In this document: piece after piece, positions 1 through 8,804 of the stretch
Layout of the letters: each line of letters opens with the position of its first letter
Numbering within the stretch: position 1 is the stretch's first letter
Source of the DNA: Massilia sp. NR 4-1
GTDB taxonomy: Bacteria; Pseudomonadota; Gammaproteobacteria; Burkholderiales; Burkholderiaceae_D
NCBI RefSeq assembly: GCF_001191005.1
Contig: NZ_CP012201.1
Span: 3,286,001 to 3,350,000 of the forward strand
Length of the DNA stretch: 64,000 nucleotides
Reading direction: 5' to 3'
Position numbers and translations under genes: made by a program
The notes under the pieces: generated by a model
What the model was told of the DNA's origin: nothing
The model's database searches: none
Seen by the model: the letters and a program-made list of their open reading frames with translations, nothing else

Positions 1-266
1 ACAGCGTGGTTTCTTCCATGAAGGGGTCGATGTTCGCGGTGCTCGGGTCCGGCAGCAGGATCATGTCCGACGCTTCGATGCCTTTCCAGCCGGCGATCGA
101 GGAACCGTCGAAAGCGTGGCCCGATTCGAATTTGTCGATGTCGAAGTGGGACACCGGCACGGTCACGTGCTGTTCCTTGCCACGGGTGTCGGCGAAACGG
201 AAATCGACGAATTTCACGTCGTTCTCTGCAACCATCTTCAAGACTTCTGCGGCGGTCATTGCCATG
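1..266 (-). CDS. glnA: Glutamine synthetase, 5' part (runs off the left edge)
   Basis: The first 88 codons of a type I glutamine synthetase (glutamate + NH3 + ATP to glutamine) are present; the rest lies beyond the left edge. The translation begins MAMTAAEVLKMVAENDVKFV and continues with the beta-grasp N-domain sequence around DTRGKEQHVTVP and the FDGSSIAGW segment typical of GlnA. The start is chosen at 266 because TAGGAG lies a few bases upstream; a second Met two codons later is possible. The upstream DNA carries a sigma-54 promoter and NtrC-type sites, as expected for a nitrogen-regulated glnA. Confidence 0.95.
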
Positions 267-328
267 CGTATCTCCTAAGTGAAAAAGGGAGCCGGCATTT
301 GCATGCGGCTCAAGCTCACGGTCTATTA

Positions 329-345
329 AGCAGCTTTCGTGCCAA
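329..345 (-). promoter_or_regulatory. Sigma-54 (-24/-12) promoter of glnA
   Basis: On the minus strand the sequence TTGGCACGAAAGCTGCT carries GG and GC separated by ten bases, matching the TGGCAC-N5-TTGC sigma-54 consensus except for C in place of the first T of the -12 element. It lies about 63 bp upstream of the glnA start. Confidence 0.75.
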
Positions 346-460
346 CTCATCGGACAGGCGGGGCATAAGCTAATTACCGCGTGCTCCGTTGATTCTGCCG
401 GCAACTGTTTCTAAAATGTCAGACGACGGAACTCCAGGATGGCCGCGCCGTCTTAGCGCA

Positions 461-504
461 GCACCATTATGGTGCAATGGCGCAAATTTGCACTGTATTG
501 GTGC
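461..504. promoter_or_regulatory. Two NtrC-type enhancer sites
   Basis: Two dyads fit the NtrC pattern GCAC-N6/7-GGTGC: GCACCATTATGGTGC at 461-475 and GCACTGTATTGGTGC at 490-504. Their centres are 29 bp apart (close to three helical turns) and they lie about 120-170 bp upstream of the sigma-54 promoter. A further half-site TGGTGCA is at 538-544. The sites also lie just upstream of the divergent rhodanese gene, so they could influence both genes. Confidence 0.75.
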
Positions 505-602
505 GAAAAATCTGCAATGAAGCAAAAAGCGTCAGCATGGTGCAAAAACAGCCTTCAGCTAGCCGCACTATAATAAACGAAGATCAATATGGGGAAATCG
601 CT

Positions 603-1061
603 ATGAGTCCTGAGGCCAATATTTTGCAACGCGCACGCAGCCGCGACGCTGCCCTGCCCTATGCCGGCGCGGTCACGCCGCAAGAAGCGTATGAACTGCT
701 GCAGGCCGATGCCCGCGTGCGCCTGATCGATGTCCGCACCACGGCGGAGCGCGACTGGGTCGGCCGCGTCGCCATTCCCGAAACCCAGCATGGCGCGGTG
801 CAGTGGAACACCTATCCGGGCGGCGCGCCCAATCCCGACTTCATGGCCCAGCTGGGCGCTGTGGCGGGCAAGGACGATGTATTGCTGTTCCTGTGCCGCT
901 CGGGCGTGCGCTCGCGCCACGCCGCCAAGCTGGCGACCGAGCACGGCTACCAGAACTGCTTCGACATCCTGCAAGGCTTCGAGGGCGACAAGGATGGCGC
1001 CGGCCACCGCAAGACGCTCGGCGGCTGGTGCCACGCCGGCCTGCCCTGGCTGGGCGCATAA
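603..1061 (+). CDS. Rhodanese-like domain protein
   Basis: This is a 152-residue single-domain rhodanese, probably a cytoplasmic sulfurtransferase that carries persulfide sulfur on a cysteine. The substrate-binding segment RLIDVRTTAERDWVG and the active-site loop LCRSGVRS, with its catalytic Cys, are both present. The start at 603 is preferred over an upstream Met at 477 because GGGGAAA precedes it and because the upstream stretch overlaps the NtrC sites. It is divergent from glnA and closed by a strong terminator. Confidence 0.85.
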   Translation: MSPEANILQRARSRDAALPYAGAVTPQEAYELLQADARVRLIDVRTTAERDWVGRVAIPETQHGAVQWNTYPGGAPNPDFMAQLGAVAGKDDVLLFLCRSGVRSRHAAKLATEHGYQNCFDILQGFEGDKDGAGHRKTLGGWCHAGLPWLGA

Positions 1062-1090
1062 AAAAACCGGGCCGCTGCCCGGTTTTTTTT
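1062..1090. terminator. Bidirectional rho-independent terminator
   Basis: Stem ACCGGGC (1066-1072) pairs with GCCCGGT (1077-1083) around a CGCT loop. An A-run precedes it and a T-run follows, so it can serve the rhodanese gene on + and the TonB receptor on -. Confidence 0.9.
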
Positions 1091-1103
1091 CGCCCGTCGT
1101 CCC

Positions 1104-3596
1104 TTACAGCGTGTAGTTCAGGCGCGCATACACGAAGCGGCCGGAACGGCCGAACGGCGAGTAGTTCGACGACGGCACGTTGCCGCTGGCGTTCAGCGCG
1201 GCCGGATAGGGATTGGCGTACTGGTCGAACAGATTGTCCGCGCCCAGCGCCACGCTGAGGCGCTTGCTGATCGCATAGCGTCCTTCCACATCGACCAGGG
1301 TCTTGGCCGACGAGATATGGTCGCGCGCCGGATTGGCGTCCGGCGTCAACACCTTGCCGTAGCGCGTGGCGCGCACGGTGGCGCCCCAATCGCCCAGCGA
1401 CCAGTTGCTGCTGGCCGTGAACTTGGTCTTGGGCGAACCCTGCTCATACACCAGCACATTGACGCGGCCGAACAGCACCGGCGCCGGCGACAGGGCCGAG
1501 AGCTGGGCCGTCACCGGCAGCTTGGTCACCTTGGTGTCGGTGTAATTGCCGGCCACGGTGAAATCGAACTTGCCCAGCTGCGGCGAGACATAGGGATAGT
1601 TCAGCACCACATCCACACCCTTGGTGGTGGTGTTCACGCCATTGATGAAGAAGCGCCCGCCGCTGATGCCGGTAAAGCCCTGCTGGTTCAGGTACAGGCG
1701 CACATTGTCGGCCGTCAGGTTTTCGGACAGCACGATGCGGTCGCGGATCTTGATGTGGAAGGCGTCCACCGTCAGGCTGCCCTTGCCCAGCTTGGCCACG
1801 GCGCCGAGCGAGAAGTTCACCGATTTTTCCGCTTCCAGCGGTTTCGCGCCGAGCGCCTGCGCCGCGCCGGAGGTCGGCTTCAGCGTGCCCACATCATACG
1901 GAATGCCGCTGATGAAGATGGTCGAGATCGAGCTGAAATTCTGCTGCTGCGGCGACGGCGCGCGGAAGCCGTTCTGCACCGAGCCGCGCAGCGCGAAGGC
2001 CGGCGTCACGCTGTAGCGGCCGGCCAGCTTGCCCGACCAGTTGTTGCCGAAGTCCGAGTAATGTTCGCCGCGCACGGCGGCCGAGGCCAGCAGGTCGGGC
2101 GTCAGATTCGCTTCCAGATCGGCGAACAGGCTGTAGGCGTTGCGGTGGTTGTTGGACGCATCCGACGGCAGGAAGCCGGGGAAGACTTGCGAACCCGAGG
2201 CGGTCGGCTGTCCGTTCGGCAGCAGCACGCCGCCATTGCGCCAGGAATCCGGCTCGCCCGCTTCCAGCTTATAGCCTTCGCGGCGCGCTTCGAAACCGAG
2301 GGCCACGTTGAGCGGCGAGGCCAGGCCCACTTCCAGCTGGCGTACGCCGGACAGGTTGTAGGTCAGCTGGTCGTACGAGAAGCCGCCGGCATTGAAGACG
2401 GTCTTGCTGTTCGCGCCCAGCGAGCGGTTCAGCGTGTTCTCGATGGTGTAATCCATCTTGTTCTTGCCATAGCCGATGGAGCTGTCCAGCTCCCAGTCGC
2501 CCACGGTCCAGCTCACGCCGCCGGTGGCGCTGAAGTCGTCCACCTCGGGCGCGATGAAGGGCAGGAAGCCGTCCGGATAAATGGCCAGGGTATTGTTGTC
2601 CTGCAGCGGACGGCGGAAGAAGCCGCTGCCCTTGCCTTCGCGCTTCTGGTAGCTGCTCCAGCCATACACTTTCACGCCGCCCGCCAGGGTATTGCCGGCG
2701 TTGACGAAGACGGTCGACTGCTTCAGTTCCGGTTCGCCATACCAGGCGTTGAAACGCTCGATGGTCTGCTCGCGCGGATCGTAAGCGCCGTTGACGCGCG
2801 GGTATTGCTGGCGCGTGTCGTAGCCGCTGCGCTCGGTGTGTTTCTGGTCCTTGTATTCGGCGGCGATGGTGACGTGGCCGCTCTCGCCCCAAGGCAGGCC
2901 TTTCCACACGCTGAAGTTGGCGTTGGCGCCATCGCGCCGCTTGCGCTCGGACGGTCCGGCGCCCCAGGTGGCGTCGGCCGGACGCGGCACCGGCGCGAAG
3001 CTGTATTCGGTGATGCGCTTGCCGTAGCCGATCACGGCTTCGCCGCCATCGCGGTCGGTGCGCAGGCGCAAATTGATCACGCCGGCAATCGCGTCCGAAC
3101 CATATTGGGCCGAAGCGCCGTCGCGCAGCACCTCGATGTTCTTCACGATGGCGCTGGGGATGGTGTTCAGGTCGACGGCGGCCGAACCGCGGCCGATGGT
3201 GCCGTTCAGGTTCACCAGCGAGGACGCGTGGCGGCGCTTGGAGTTGACCAGCACCAGGGTCTGGTCCGGGGCCAGGCCGCGCAGGGCGGCGGGACGGATG
3301 GTGTCGGTGCCGTCGGTCATGCCGGGGCGCGGGAAGTTCAGCGAAGGCAGGGCCACGGACAGGGCCTGGCTGATTTCCGTCACGCCGCCGACCTTCAAGG
3401 CTTCAGCCGAGATGATATCGACCGGGGCGGTCGTGTCGAGCACGGTGCGCTTGGCAACCCGGGTGCCGGTGACGACCACCGTGGACTGGGGATCGTCGGC
3501 CACGGGCGCGGTCTGGGCCTGGGCCAGCGCGGCGGTGAACAGGGCGCCGATGGCCAGCGCCAGCAACTGTTTTTTCGGAACGGATGGACTCTGCAT
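1104..3596 (-). CDS. TonB-dependent outer-membrane receptor
   Basis: This is an 830-residue TonB-dependent receptor. It has a Sec signal peptide (LLALAIGALFTAALAQAQ), a TonB-box-like STVVVTGTR near residue 40, and a plug domain with VEVLRDGASAQYGSDAIAGVINL. A long beta-barrel follows, ending in an aromatic outer-membrane C-terminus (FVYARLNYTL). Such receptors import siderophores, vitamins or oligosaccharides; nothing nearby identifies the ligand. The plug and barrel resemble the second receptor at 22908-25421, suggesting paralogues. Confidence 0.9.
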   Translation of the reverse strand: MQSPSVPKKQLLALAIGALFTAALAQAQTAPVADDPQSTVVVTGTRVAKRTVLDTTAPVDIISAEALKVGGVTEISQALSVALPSLNFPRPGMTDGTDTIRPAALRGLAPDQTLVLVNSKRRHASSLVNLNGTIGRGSAAVDLNTIPSAIVKNIEVLRDGASAQYGSDAIAGVINLRLRTDRDGGEAVIGYGKRITEYSFAPVPRPADATWGAGPSERKRRDGANANFSVWKGLPWGESGHVTIAAEYKDQKHTERSGYDTRQQYPRVNGAYDPREQTIERFNAWYGEPELKQSTVFVNAGNTLAGGVKVYGWSSYQKREGKGSGFFRRPLQDNNTLAIYPDGFLPFIAPEVDDFSATGGVSWTVGDWELDSSIGYGKNKMDYTIENTLNRSLGANSKTVFNAGGFSYDQLTYNLSGVRQLEVGLASPLNVALGFEARREGYKLEAGEPDSWRNGGVLLPNGQPTASGSQVFPGFLPSDASNNHRNAYSLFADLEANLTPDLLASAAVRGEHYSDFGNNWSGKLAGRYSVTPAFALRGSVQNGFRAPSPQQQNFSSISTIFISGIPYDVGTLKPTSGAAQALGAKPLEAEKSVNFSLGAVAKLGKGSLTVDAFHIKIRDRIVLSENLTADNVRLYLNQQGFTGISGGRFFINGVNTTTKGVDVVLNYPYVSPQLGKFDFTVAGNYTDTKVTKLPVTAQLSALSPAPVLFGRVNVLVYEQGSPKTKFTASSNWSLGDWGATVRATRYGKVLTPDANPARDHISSAKTLVDVEGRYAISKRLSVALGADNLFDQYANPYPAALNASGNVPSSNYSPFGRSGRFVYARLNYTL

Positions 3597-3780
3597 TGCG
3601 TACCTCGTGATGATGAAATCGATTAAGCTTATTACGAAACTAAATTTGGCTTTTCAATAAAAAGCCCTGATTTCATATTGAAACGAAGTCAATCCAAAGT
3701 CAAATTATTCAGCTGTTTTTCTGGCAATCTGTCTCCGGAAACAACAGTCGCGCCAAACTTCATGCGCAAGGCGCATAAGC

Positions 3781-5139
3781 TCATGCGTTTTCCGCGCTCA
3801 CCTCCATGCGGTTCAAGATGCGCTGGCGCACGAAATTGATGTGGCTGCGCAGCCCGTACACATCCTCGGCGAAAGACAGCGGGATGGAAATCTGGTTCAC
3901 CCGCTCCTCGATCTCGTTCAGGCGTTCCAGCTGCTCGGCGTAGACCGTGCTGCGGGCATCGGCCGGGGCGTCGTCCAGCGCCTGCTCCACCGTGCGCAGC
4001 TGGCCATACCAGCGGTAGACGCGGGAACGGATGCGCCACACATACAGCGGCGGCAGCACGCGCGACAGCGGCAGCAGCAAGGCGCCGAAAGCCACCACCA
4101 GCACCCACATGCGGTCGAGGAAATTGGCCAGCCAGAAGTTCATATAGCGCTGCAGGAAAGGCGCGCCATCCTTGTAGAACTTGGCCGCCTCGGGCGCCAC
4201 CGGAATCTCGGTATAGCGCGCCGAAGGGAACTGGCCCTGCTGCTGGAACCAGCCCGCGCCGCCATGGATAGTGCTGGCCGCCTGCACGAACAGGTCGATC
4301 AGGGCCGGATGCAGATCCTCGCGCGCCACCAGGGTGGCGGTCGGCGCGATCAGCTGGTAATCCTTGGACGGCAGGTCGCGTCCCAGGTCGACGATGCCGC
4401 GCGGCAGCACCACATGGCTGAGGAAAGGCAGGCGGCGCGTGTACGCTTCCGCCTGGGCGAAGTCGAACAGGCGGATGCCGGGCGTCTGCAGCAACATCTG
4501 CACCAGCGGCGCATCGGGCGCGGAACTGAAGACCAGGCCGTCGATGCGGCCCTCCAGCAGCTCCACCGTGGCCGGCGTGTTTTCCAGCATGCCGATCTGC
4601 AGCTCGGTGGGTTCGACGCCATTCACGTCCAGCACCTGGCGGAACAGGCGCGGCACGCCGCTGCCTTCGGGGCCGAGATTGAGCTTCATGCCGCGCAGCT
4701 GGGTCAGCTGGCTGATGTCCTTTCCCTCGCGCAGGAACAGCCAGAGCGGCTCGGTGAACAGGCTGCCCAGCGAGATCAGGCCCTTGCGCTCGGCCTCCGC
4801 CTGGTCGGTGGAGCCGCTTTGCACGAAAGCGATATCGGTCTCGCCGCGGTTCAGGCGCTGCAGATTCTCCTGCGAGCCCAGCGAAGGCTGCAAGGTCACG
4901 GCGATGCCGTGCTTGCGCATCGCCGCCGCATAGCGCTTGCCGATATTTTCGTAGGCGCTGTTTTCCTGCCCGGTCGACAGCGCCACCTTGCGCGGCGGCG
5001 CCGGATCGACCAGCAGATAAGCCACCGTGCAAACGGCGGCGATCAGCAGAATGGTGGGCGCGGCAGTGGCAATCAAATCACGCACGGAAAAGCGCGTGAA
5101 CTTCAAAATACGGGACATGGTATGGCGGACAGGTTTCAT
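3781..5139 (-). CDS. TAXI-family TRAP-type solute-binding protein, membrane anchored
   Basis: This 452-residue protein matches the TAXI branch of TRAP solute-binding proteins: the ligand-binding fold starts at VALSTGQENSAYENIGKRYA and includes GETDIAFVQSGSTDQA. One transmembrane segment lies near the N-terminus (about residues 24-46) and a second near residues 340-360, followed by a cytoplasmic tail with a coiled-coil-like stretch (QLERLNEIEERVNQ). No TRAP permease lies beside it, so it may act as a sensor or adaptor. An alternative start is Met8 at 5118; no clear ribosome binding site decides between them. Confidence 0.75.
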   Translation of the reverse strand: MKPVRHTMSRILKFTRFSVRDLIATAAPTILLIAAVCTVAYLLVDPAPPRKVALSTGQENSAYENIGKRYAAAMRKHGIAVTLQPSLGSQENLQRLNRGETDIAFVQSGSTDQAEAERKGLISLGSLFTEPLWLFLREGKDISQLTQLRGMKLNLGPEGSGVPRLFRQVLDVNGVEPTELQIGMLENTPATVELLEGRIDGLVFSSAPDAPLVQMLLQTPGIRLFDFAQAEAYTRRLPFLSHVVLPRGIVDLGRDLPSKDYQLIAPTATLVAREDLHPALIDLFVQAASTIHGGAGWFQQQGQFPSARYTEIPVAPEAAKFYKDGAPFLQRYMNFWLANFLDRMWVLVVAFGALLLPLSRVLPPLYVWRIRSRVYRWYGQLRTVEQALDDAPADARSTVYAEQLERLNEIEERVNQISIPLSFAEDVYGLRSHINFVRQRILNRMEVSAENA

Positions 5140-5205
5140 AGCTGGCTACGATGCCAACAATTCCCCCAATGCGCAAGACCTGTCCCGCTATCCGCCGATC
5201 TGAAT

Positions 5206-8200
5206 TCAGCCGCCGGCGCAGGCGCGCAGCGGGGCCGGCGCAGGCGCGCTGGCGGCACTCACGGCACCGGCGGGAAGCGCGCCGGTGTTCAAAGGCTGGC
5301 CGCCGGCGCCGCTGCGCAAGCCGGCGGCAACCACGCCGCCCTTGGCCGCAGCCGCCTTCTCCGGCTCGATCAAAGGCATCAGGCTCGGGGCCAGGGCGAC
5401 CAGCAGCTGCACCGGCAAGGCGCTGGTGAAGTCGTAGTTCTTCGAGTCGGGGCCATGTACATAGGCCGTCATGCTGCCGAAGAAGCGTTCGCCGATATTG
5501 AAGACGAAGGTGGCGGAGCGGTTGACGTAGCGCGATTCGATCAGGCGTCCGCCGGCGGCATACACGTCGAAGCGCTGGTCGCCGGTGCCGGTCTTGCCGC
5601 CGACCGGGATGTTCTTGCCGTCGGCGCCGATGAAGGCGGCGCGGGCGCGCTTGGCGGTGCCGTCGGACACGACTTCGCGCACGGCGTCGGCCACGGCGCG
5701 CGCCACTTCAGGCGAGAGCACCTGCTCGGAGCTGCTGTCCTTATTGCGTTCGACCTTGGTTTCATACGGCGTGCCGGCGGCGAAATGCATGGAGGCCACG
5801 CGCTGGGTCGGCTTGCGCACGCCGCCGTTGATGATGATGCCCATCATCTCGGCCAGCGCGGCGGGACGGTCGGCCGAGGCGCCCAGGGTAGTGGCATACG
5901 AGGGCACCAGGGAATCGAAGGGGTAGCCCATCTTCTTCCACTGGCGGTGGATTTCCATGAAGCTTTCCATTTCCAGCAGGCCGGCGATGCGCTTGTCCTG
6001 CGCATGCTTGCGGTGGGTCTTGAACAGCCATTGGTAGACTTCCTGGCGCTCCTTCTCGCTGGCGGCCACCACCTGCGACAGCGTGGCGCCGTCGTGCGTG
6101 CGCAGGTAAGCCACCAGCCACAGTTCCAGCGGGTGCACGTTGGCCAGGTAGCCGCGGTCGGCCAGCGACCATTTGTCCATCGCATACTGGTCGTACATGC
6201 GTTCCAGGCGGTCCTCCGGCACCTCGTTCTGGCTCTGCAGATTGTCGTTGACGAAGCTGCCGAACTGCGCCAGCGTCGCCTGCGGATACAGGGTGCGGTG
6301 GATGTTCGCCAGCCGCACCGGCGTGGCGCGGATGCTGCCGACCAGGATCTTGTCCAGTTCATCGAGCGGCTTGCCCTTGTACTTGGCGTAGAAGCGGTAC
6401 AGGAACTCCTTGCCTTCCTTGTCGGCGAAGCGCGCCAGGTACTGGGCGCGGCGCGGATCGTCGGCATCGGCCAGCAGGGTGGCCGACGATCCCGGCGTCT
6501 GGAAGGAGTAGTACTTCACCACGTCGCGCATCAGGCGCACGAAGACCAGGTTGGTGGAACGGCGCAGCGCTTCGCGCACGGTCAGGATGCGGCTGTCGTC
6601 TTCCTTCGAGAAGTTGCCGAAGTAATGCAGGCCGCCGCCGGTGAAGAAGCCTTCGCCCGGATTGCCCGAATACTTGCGCTCCATGGCCGCCTGCAGCATG
6701 GCCGGCAGGTCGCGCTTGTCCATCGGCGTGGCGATCAGGTATTCCACGCCCCAGGCGCTGAGCCGGTCGCGCGGCTCGAGCGCCACCTTTTTCAGCTCGG
6801 CCACGTCCATGCCGCCATACTTCTTGTGCAGCTGGTCGACGATGTCCATATACGTGACCAGGGTGCGCAGCTTGGCGGTGGAACCCAGATCGAGCTTGGC
6901 GCCTTCGTTGATGTCGAGCGGCTGGTCGAAGTTATCGGTCTGCACGCGCAGGTAGTTGGTCTTCTCGCCTTTTTCCAGCAAGGTGAAGCTGTACACCACA
7001 TTGGCCGGATCGCCATTGCCCAGCATGCCCTTGCCGGTCAGGCCCGCGGCCTGCGCCGCTTCCGGATCGCGCAGCTCGCGCAGCACGGCGGTGACGGCGC
7101 GCTGCGACTGGGCGTCGAGCGTGGTGTTGACGCTGAGGTCGAGGCGGTCCAGGTTGTACAGGCGGTTGTCGCCCAGCAGGCCGGCCAGGTGGGTGCGCAC
7201 CGCGTTCGAGGCCTTGCGCGTGACGAAGGCCATGGGCGGCGCCGCCGCCACGCCGGAACCGTGGGCCGGATGCAGTGCTTCTTTCAGCGCTGCGTCGCGC
7301 AGGGCGGGCGAGATCACGCCGGCCTGGGCCAGCACGCGCAGGTGGCTGTTGGCCAGCGTTTCCAGGTCGGCGTCGCCGTCGCCCAGGTAATAGCTGGGGC
7401 GGCGCTGCGCGATCAGCAGCGACAAGGCTTGCTTGAAGGCCAGCGCGCTGCCCGGCTGGTCCATCTTGCCGCCCAGCAGGCGGCTCACTTCCTCGAAGTC
7501 GCGGCCATACCAGACCCACATGCCGTCGCCGATGCCGTTCACTTCGCCATAGCCGGGCTTGGCCGACAGCGGCACGGTGTTGAGATAATCGACCACGATC
7601 TGACGGCGCACGGCGGTGGTGTCCTCGCCCTGCTGGTAGGCGCGCAGCGTGGCCGAGACCATCTGCTGCAGCTTGTCCTTCATCGAGGCGGTGCGGCCTT
7701 CCGGCGAGTGGCGGTATTTCTCGATCTGCGTGGCCAGGGTGCTGCCGCCGGCCGCGCGGTGCGAGCCGGCGCCCACGCTGGCCAGCGATTTTTCCAGCAC
7801 GGCCTTGCTCAGGCGGTCCCATTCCACGGCCGGATTGCGTTTCGGATAAGTGTCGTCCAGCAGCTCGCGGTTTTCGATGAACAGCAGGCTGGCCACCAGG
7901 GCCTGCGGCGTCTTGTCGAAGCTGCCGTAGACGCGCTCCGGATAACTGGCGCTGAACAGCGGCTCGGCGCGGCAATCGTAGATCGACAGGCCGGCCTTGG
8001 TCTTTTCGCGGTAGGTGGCGAACAGGCCCATATCGGCCAGCTCGATCATCTTGGGCGAGAAGCGCGCCTGCGCCGTCACCACATAGTCCTTGCTTTTGAG
8101 CTTGCCCAGATAGTCGGGCAGATTGGCATAGCCCAGGCGTTCGTCGTAAGGGCTGTCGTGCGGGAAGCGGATGGCCTGGCTCGGCCCCGCTTCAACACGG

Positions 8201-8430
8201 TAACTGAGCTTGCCCACCAGATTGGAGAAGAAGCGCGCCTGCATCGCCGACGTGCGCACTTCCTGCAGCAGCCACCAGACGCCCAGCGAGAGCAGCACCA
8301 GCATCAGCAGAATGAAGGCATTGCGGGTGCGATGCCCTTTCTTCGGTTCCGATGGCGGCGGCGTAGCCGGCTTGGTTGGCGCAAACTGCGCGTCGTCGTT
8401 GCGTTGTTCGTGTTCTGGATGGGAAGGCAT
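5206..8430 (-). CDS. Very long class A penicillin-binding-like protein (transglycosylase/transpeptidase)
   Basis: This is a membrane-anchored bifunctional peptidoglycan synthase of about 1,074 residues. After a Pro-rich cytoplasmic tail and one membrane segment (about residues 36-55) comes a GT51-like region with the GGSTLATQIEKYR motif. The usual EDxxFxxHxG block is replaced by IENRELLDDTYPKRNPAVEW. The transpeptidase triad is recognisable: STAK near 516, STN near 623 and KTGTGD near 946. It is longer than typical PBP1a/1c proteins, with extra sequence between the domains. The start is uncertain; in-frame Met codons also exist at 8550 and 8568, and none has a good ribosome site. Confidence 0.8.
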   Translation of the reverse strand: MPSHPEHEQRNDDAQFAPTKPATPPPSEPKKGHRTRNAFILLMLVLLSLGVWWLLQEVRTSAMQARFFSNLVGKLSYRVEAGPSQAIRFPHDSPYDERLGYANLPDYLGKLKSKDYVVTAQARFSPKMIELADMGLFATYREKTKAGLSIYDCRAEPLFSASYPERVYGSFDKTPQALVASLLFIENRELLDDTYPKRNPAVEWDRLSKAVLEKSLASVGAGSHRAAGGSTLATQIEKYRHSPEGRTASMKDKLQQMVSATLRAYQQGEDTTAVRRQIVVDYLNTVPLSAKPGYGEVNGIGDGMWVWYGRDFEEVSRLLGGKMDQPGSALAFKQALSLLIAQRRPSYYLGDGDADLETLANSHLRVLAQAGVISPALRDAALKEALHPAHGSGVAAAPPMAFVTRKASNAVRTHLAGLLGDNRLYNLDRLDLSVNTTLDAQSQRAVTAVLRELRDPEAAQAAGLTGKGMLGNGDPANVVYSFTLLEKGEKTNYLRVQTDNFDQPLDINEGAKLDLGSTAKLRTLVTYMDIVDQLHKKYGGMDVAELKKVALEPRDRLSAWGVEYLIATPMDKRDLPAMLQAAMERKYSGNPGEGFFTGGGLHYFGNFSKEDDSRILTVREALRRSTNLVFVRLMRDVVKYYSFQTPGSSATLLADADDPRRAQYLARFADKEGKEFLYRFYAKYKGKPLDELDKILVGSIRATPVRLANIHRTLYPQATLAQFGSFVNDNLQSQNEVPEDRLERMYDQYAMDKWSLADRGYLANVHPLELWLVAYLRTHDGATLSQVVAASEKERQEVYQWLFKTHRKHAQDKRIAGLLEMESFMEIHRQWKKMGYPFDSLVPSYATTLGASADRPAALAEMMGIIINGGVRKPTQRVASMHFAAGTPYETKVERNKDSSSEQVLSPEVARAVADAVREVVSDGTAKRARAAFIGADGKNIPVGGKTGTGDQRFDVYAAGGRLIESRYVNRSATFVFNIGERFFGSMTAYVHGPDSKNYDFTSALPVQLLVALAPSLMPLIEPEKAAAAKGGVVAAGLRSGAGGQPLNTGALPAGAVSAASAPAPAPLRACAGG

Positions 8431-8804
8431 AGGTACAGAGCGCAATCGGCGCCTGGCGCCACCGTAACCCATCGCCGCCGCTCCGGCGCGCAATTTGCGC
8501 ACCGCGCGTACAACGACAGGGGGCCGGCGAAAACGACGATTGCTTAACATATTGTTCAAACCGGTCAATCGGGTAAATCAGCAAAGCAGCACCGCGTTTG
8601 CGAAGTTCGTTCCGGCAGCGCTTGATTACCATTGCACCACAACGGCGTGCCGTGCACGGGCCGTCGGGCAGATATTTTCTTCGCCGCTGCCGATTTTCGC
8701 AAAAAAACAACGACGCTCCGCCTTCCGTGCAAGCATCGCCGTCGCCGCTGTCACAGCCCTGAAACACTGCTGAAATACGGCTGTCATTTCCAACGTTCCG
8801 CGCT
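8431..8804. other. Intergenic stretch without a recognisable gene
   Basis: This stretch lies between the PBP-like gene and the CinA-type gene, both on the minus strand. Part of it (to 8568) could be extra N-terminal coding sequence of the PBP-like gene. I see no RNA gene, terminator or convincing promoter. Confidence 0.4.

Noticed and set aside
477..602. Upstream extension of the rhodanese gene
   Set aside because: It covers the NtrC sites and lacks a ribosome site; GGGGAAA supports the start at 603.
1317..3626. A 769-codon + strand open frame
   Set aside because: Antisense shadow of the TonB receptor, His/Arg/Ala-rich with no family resemblance.
3841..8547. A 1,568-codon + strand open frame
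   Set aside because: It is the antisense of the TAXI and PBP-like genes; long antisense frames are common in high-GC DNA and it has no recognisable domains.
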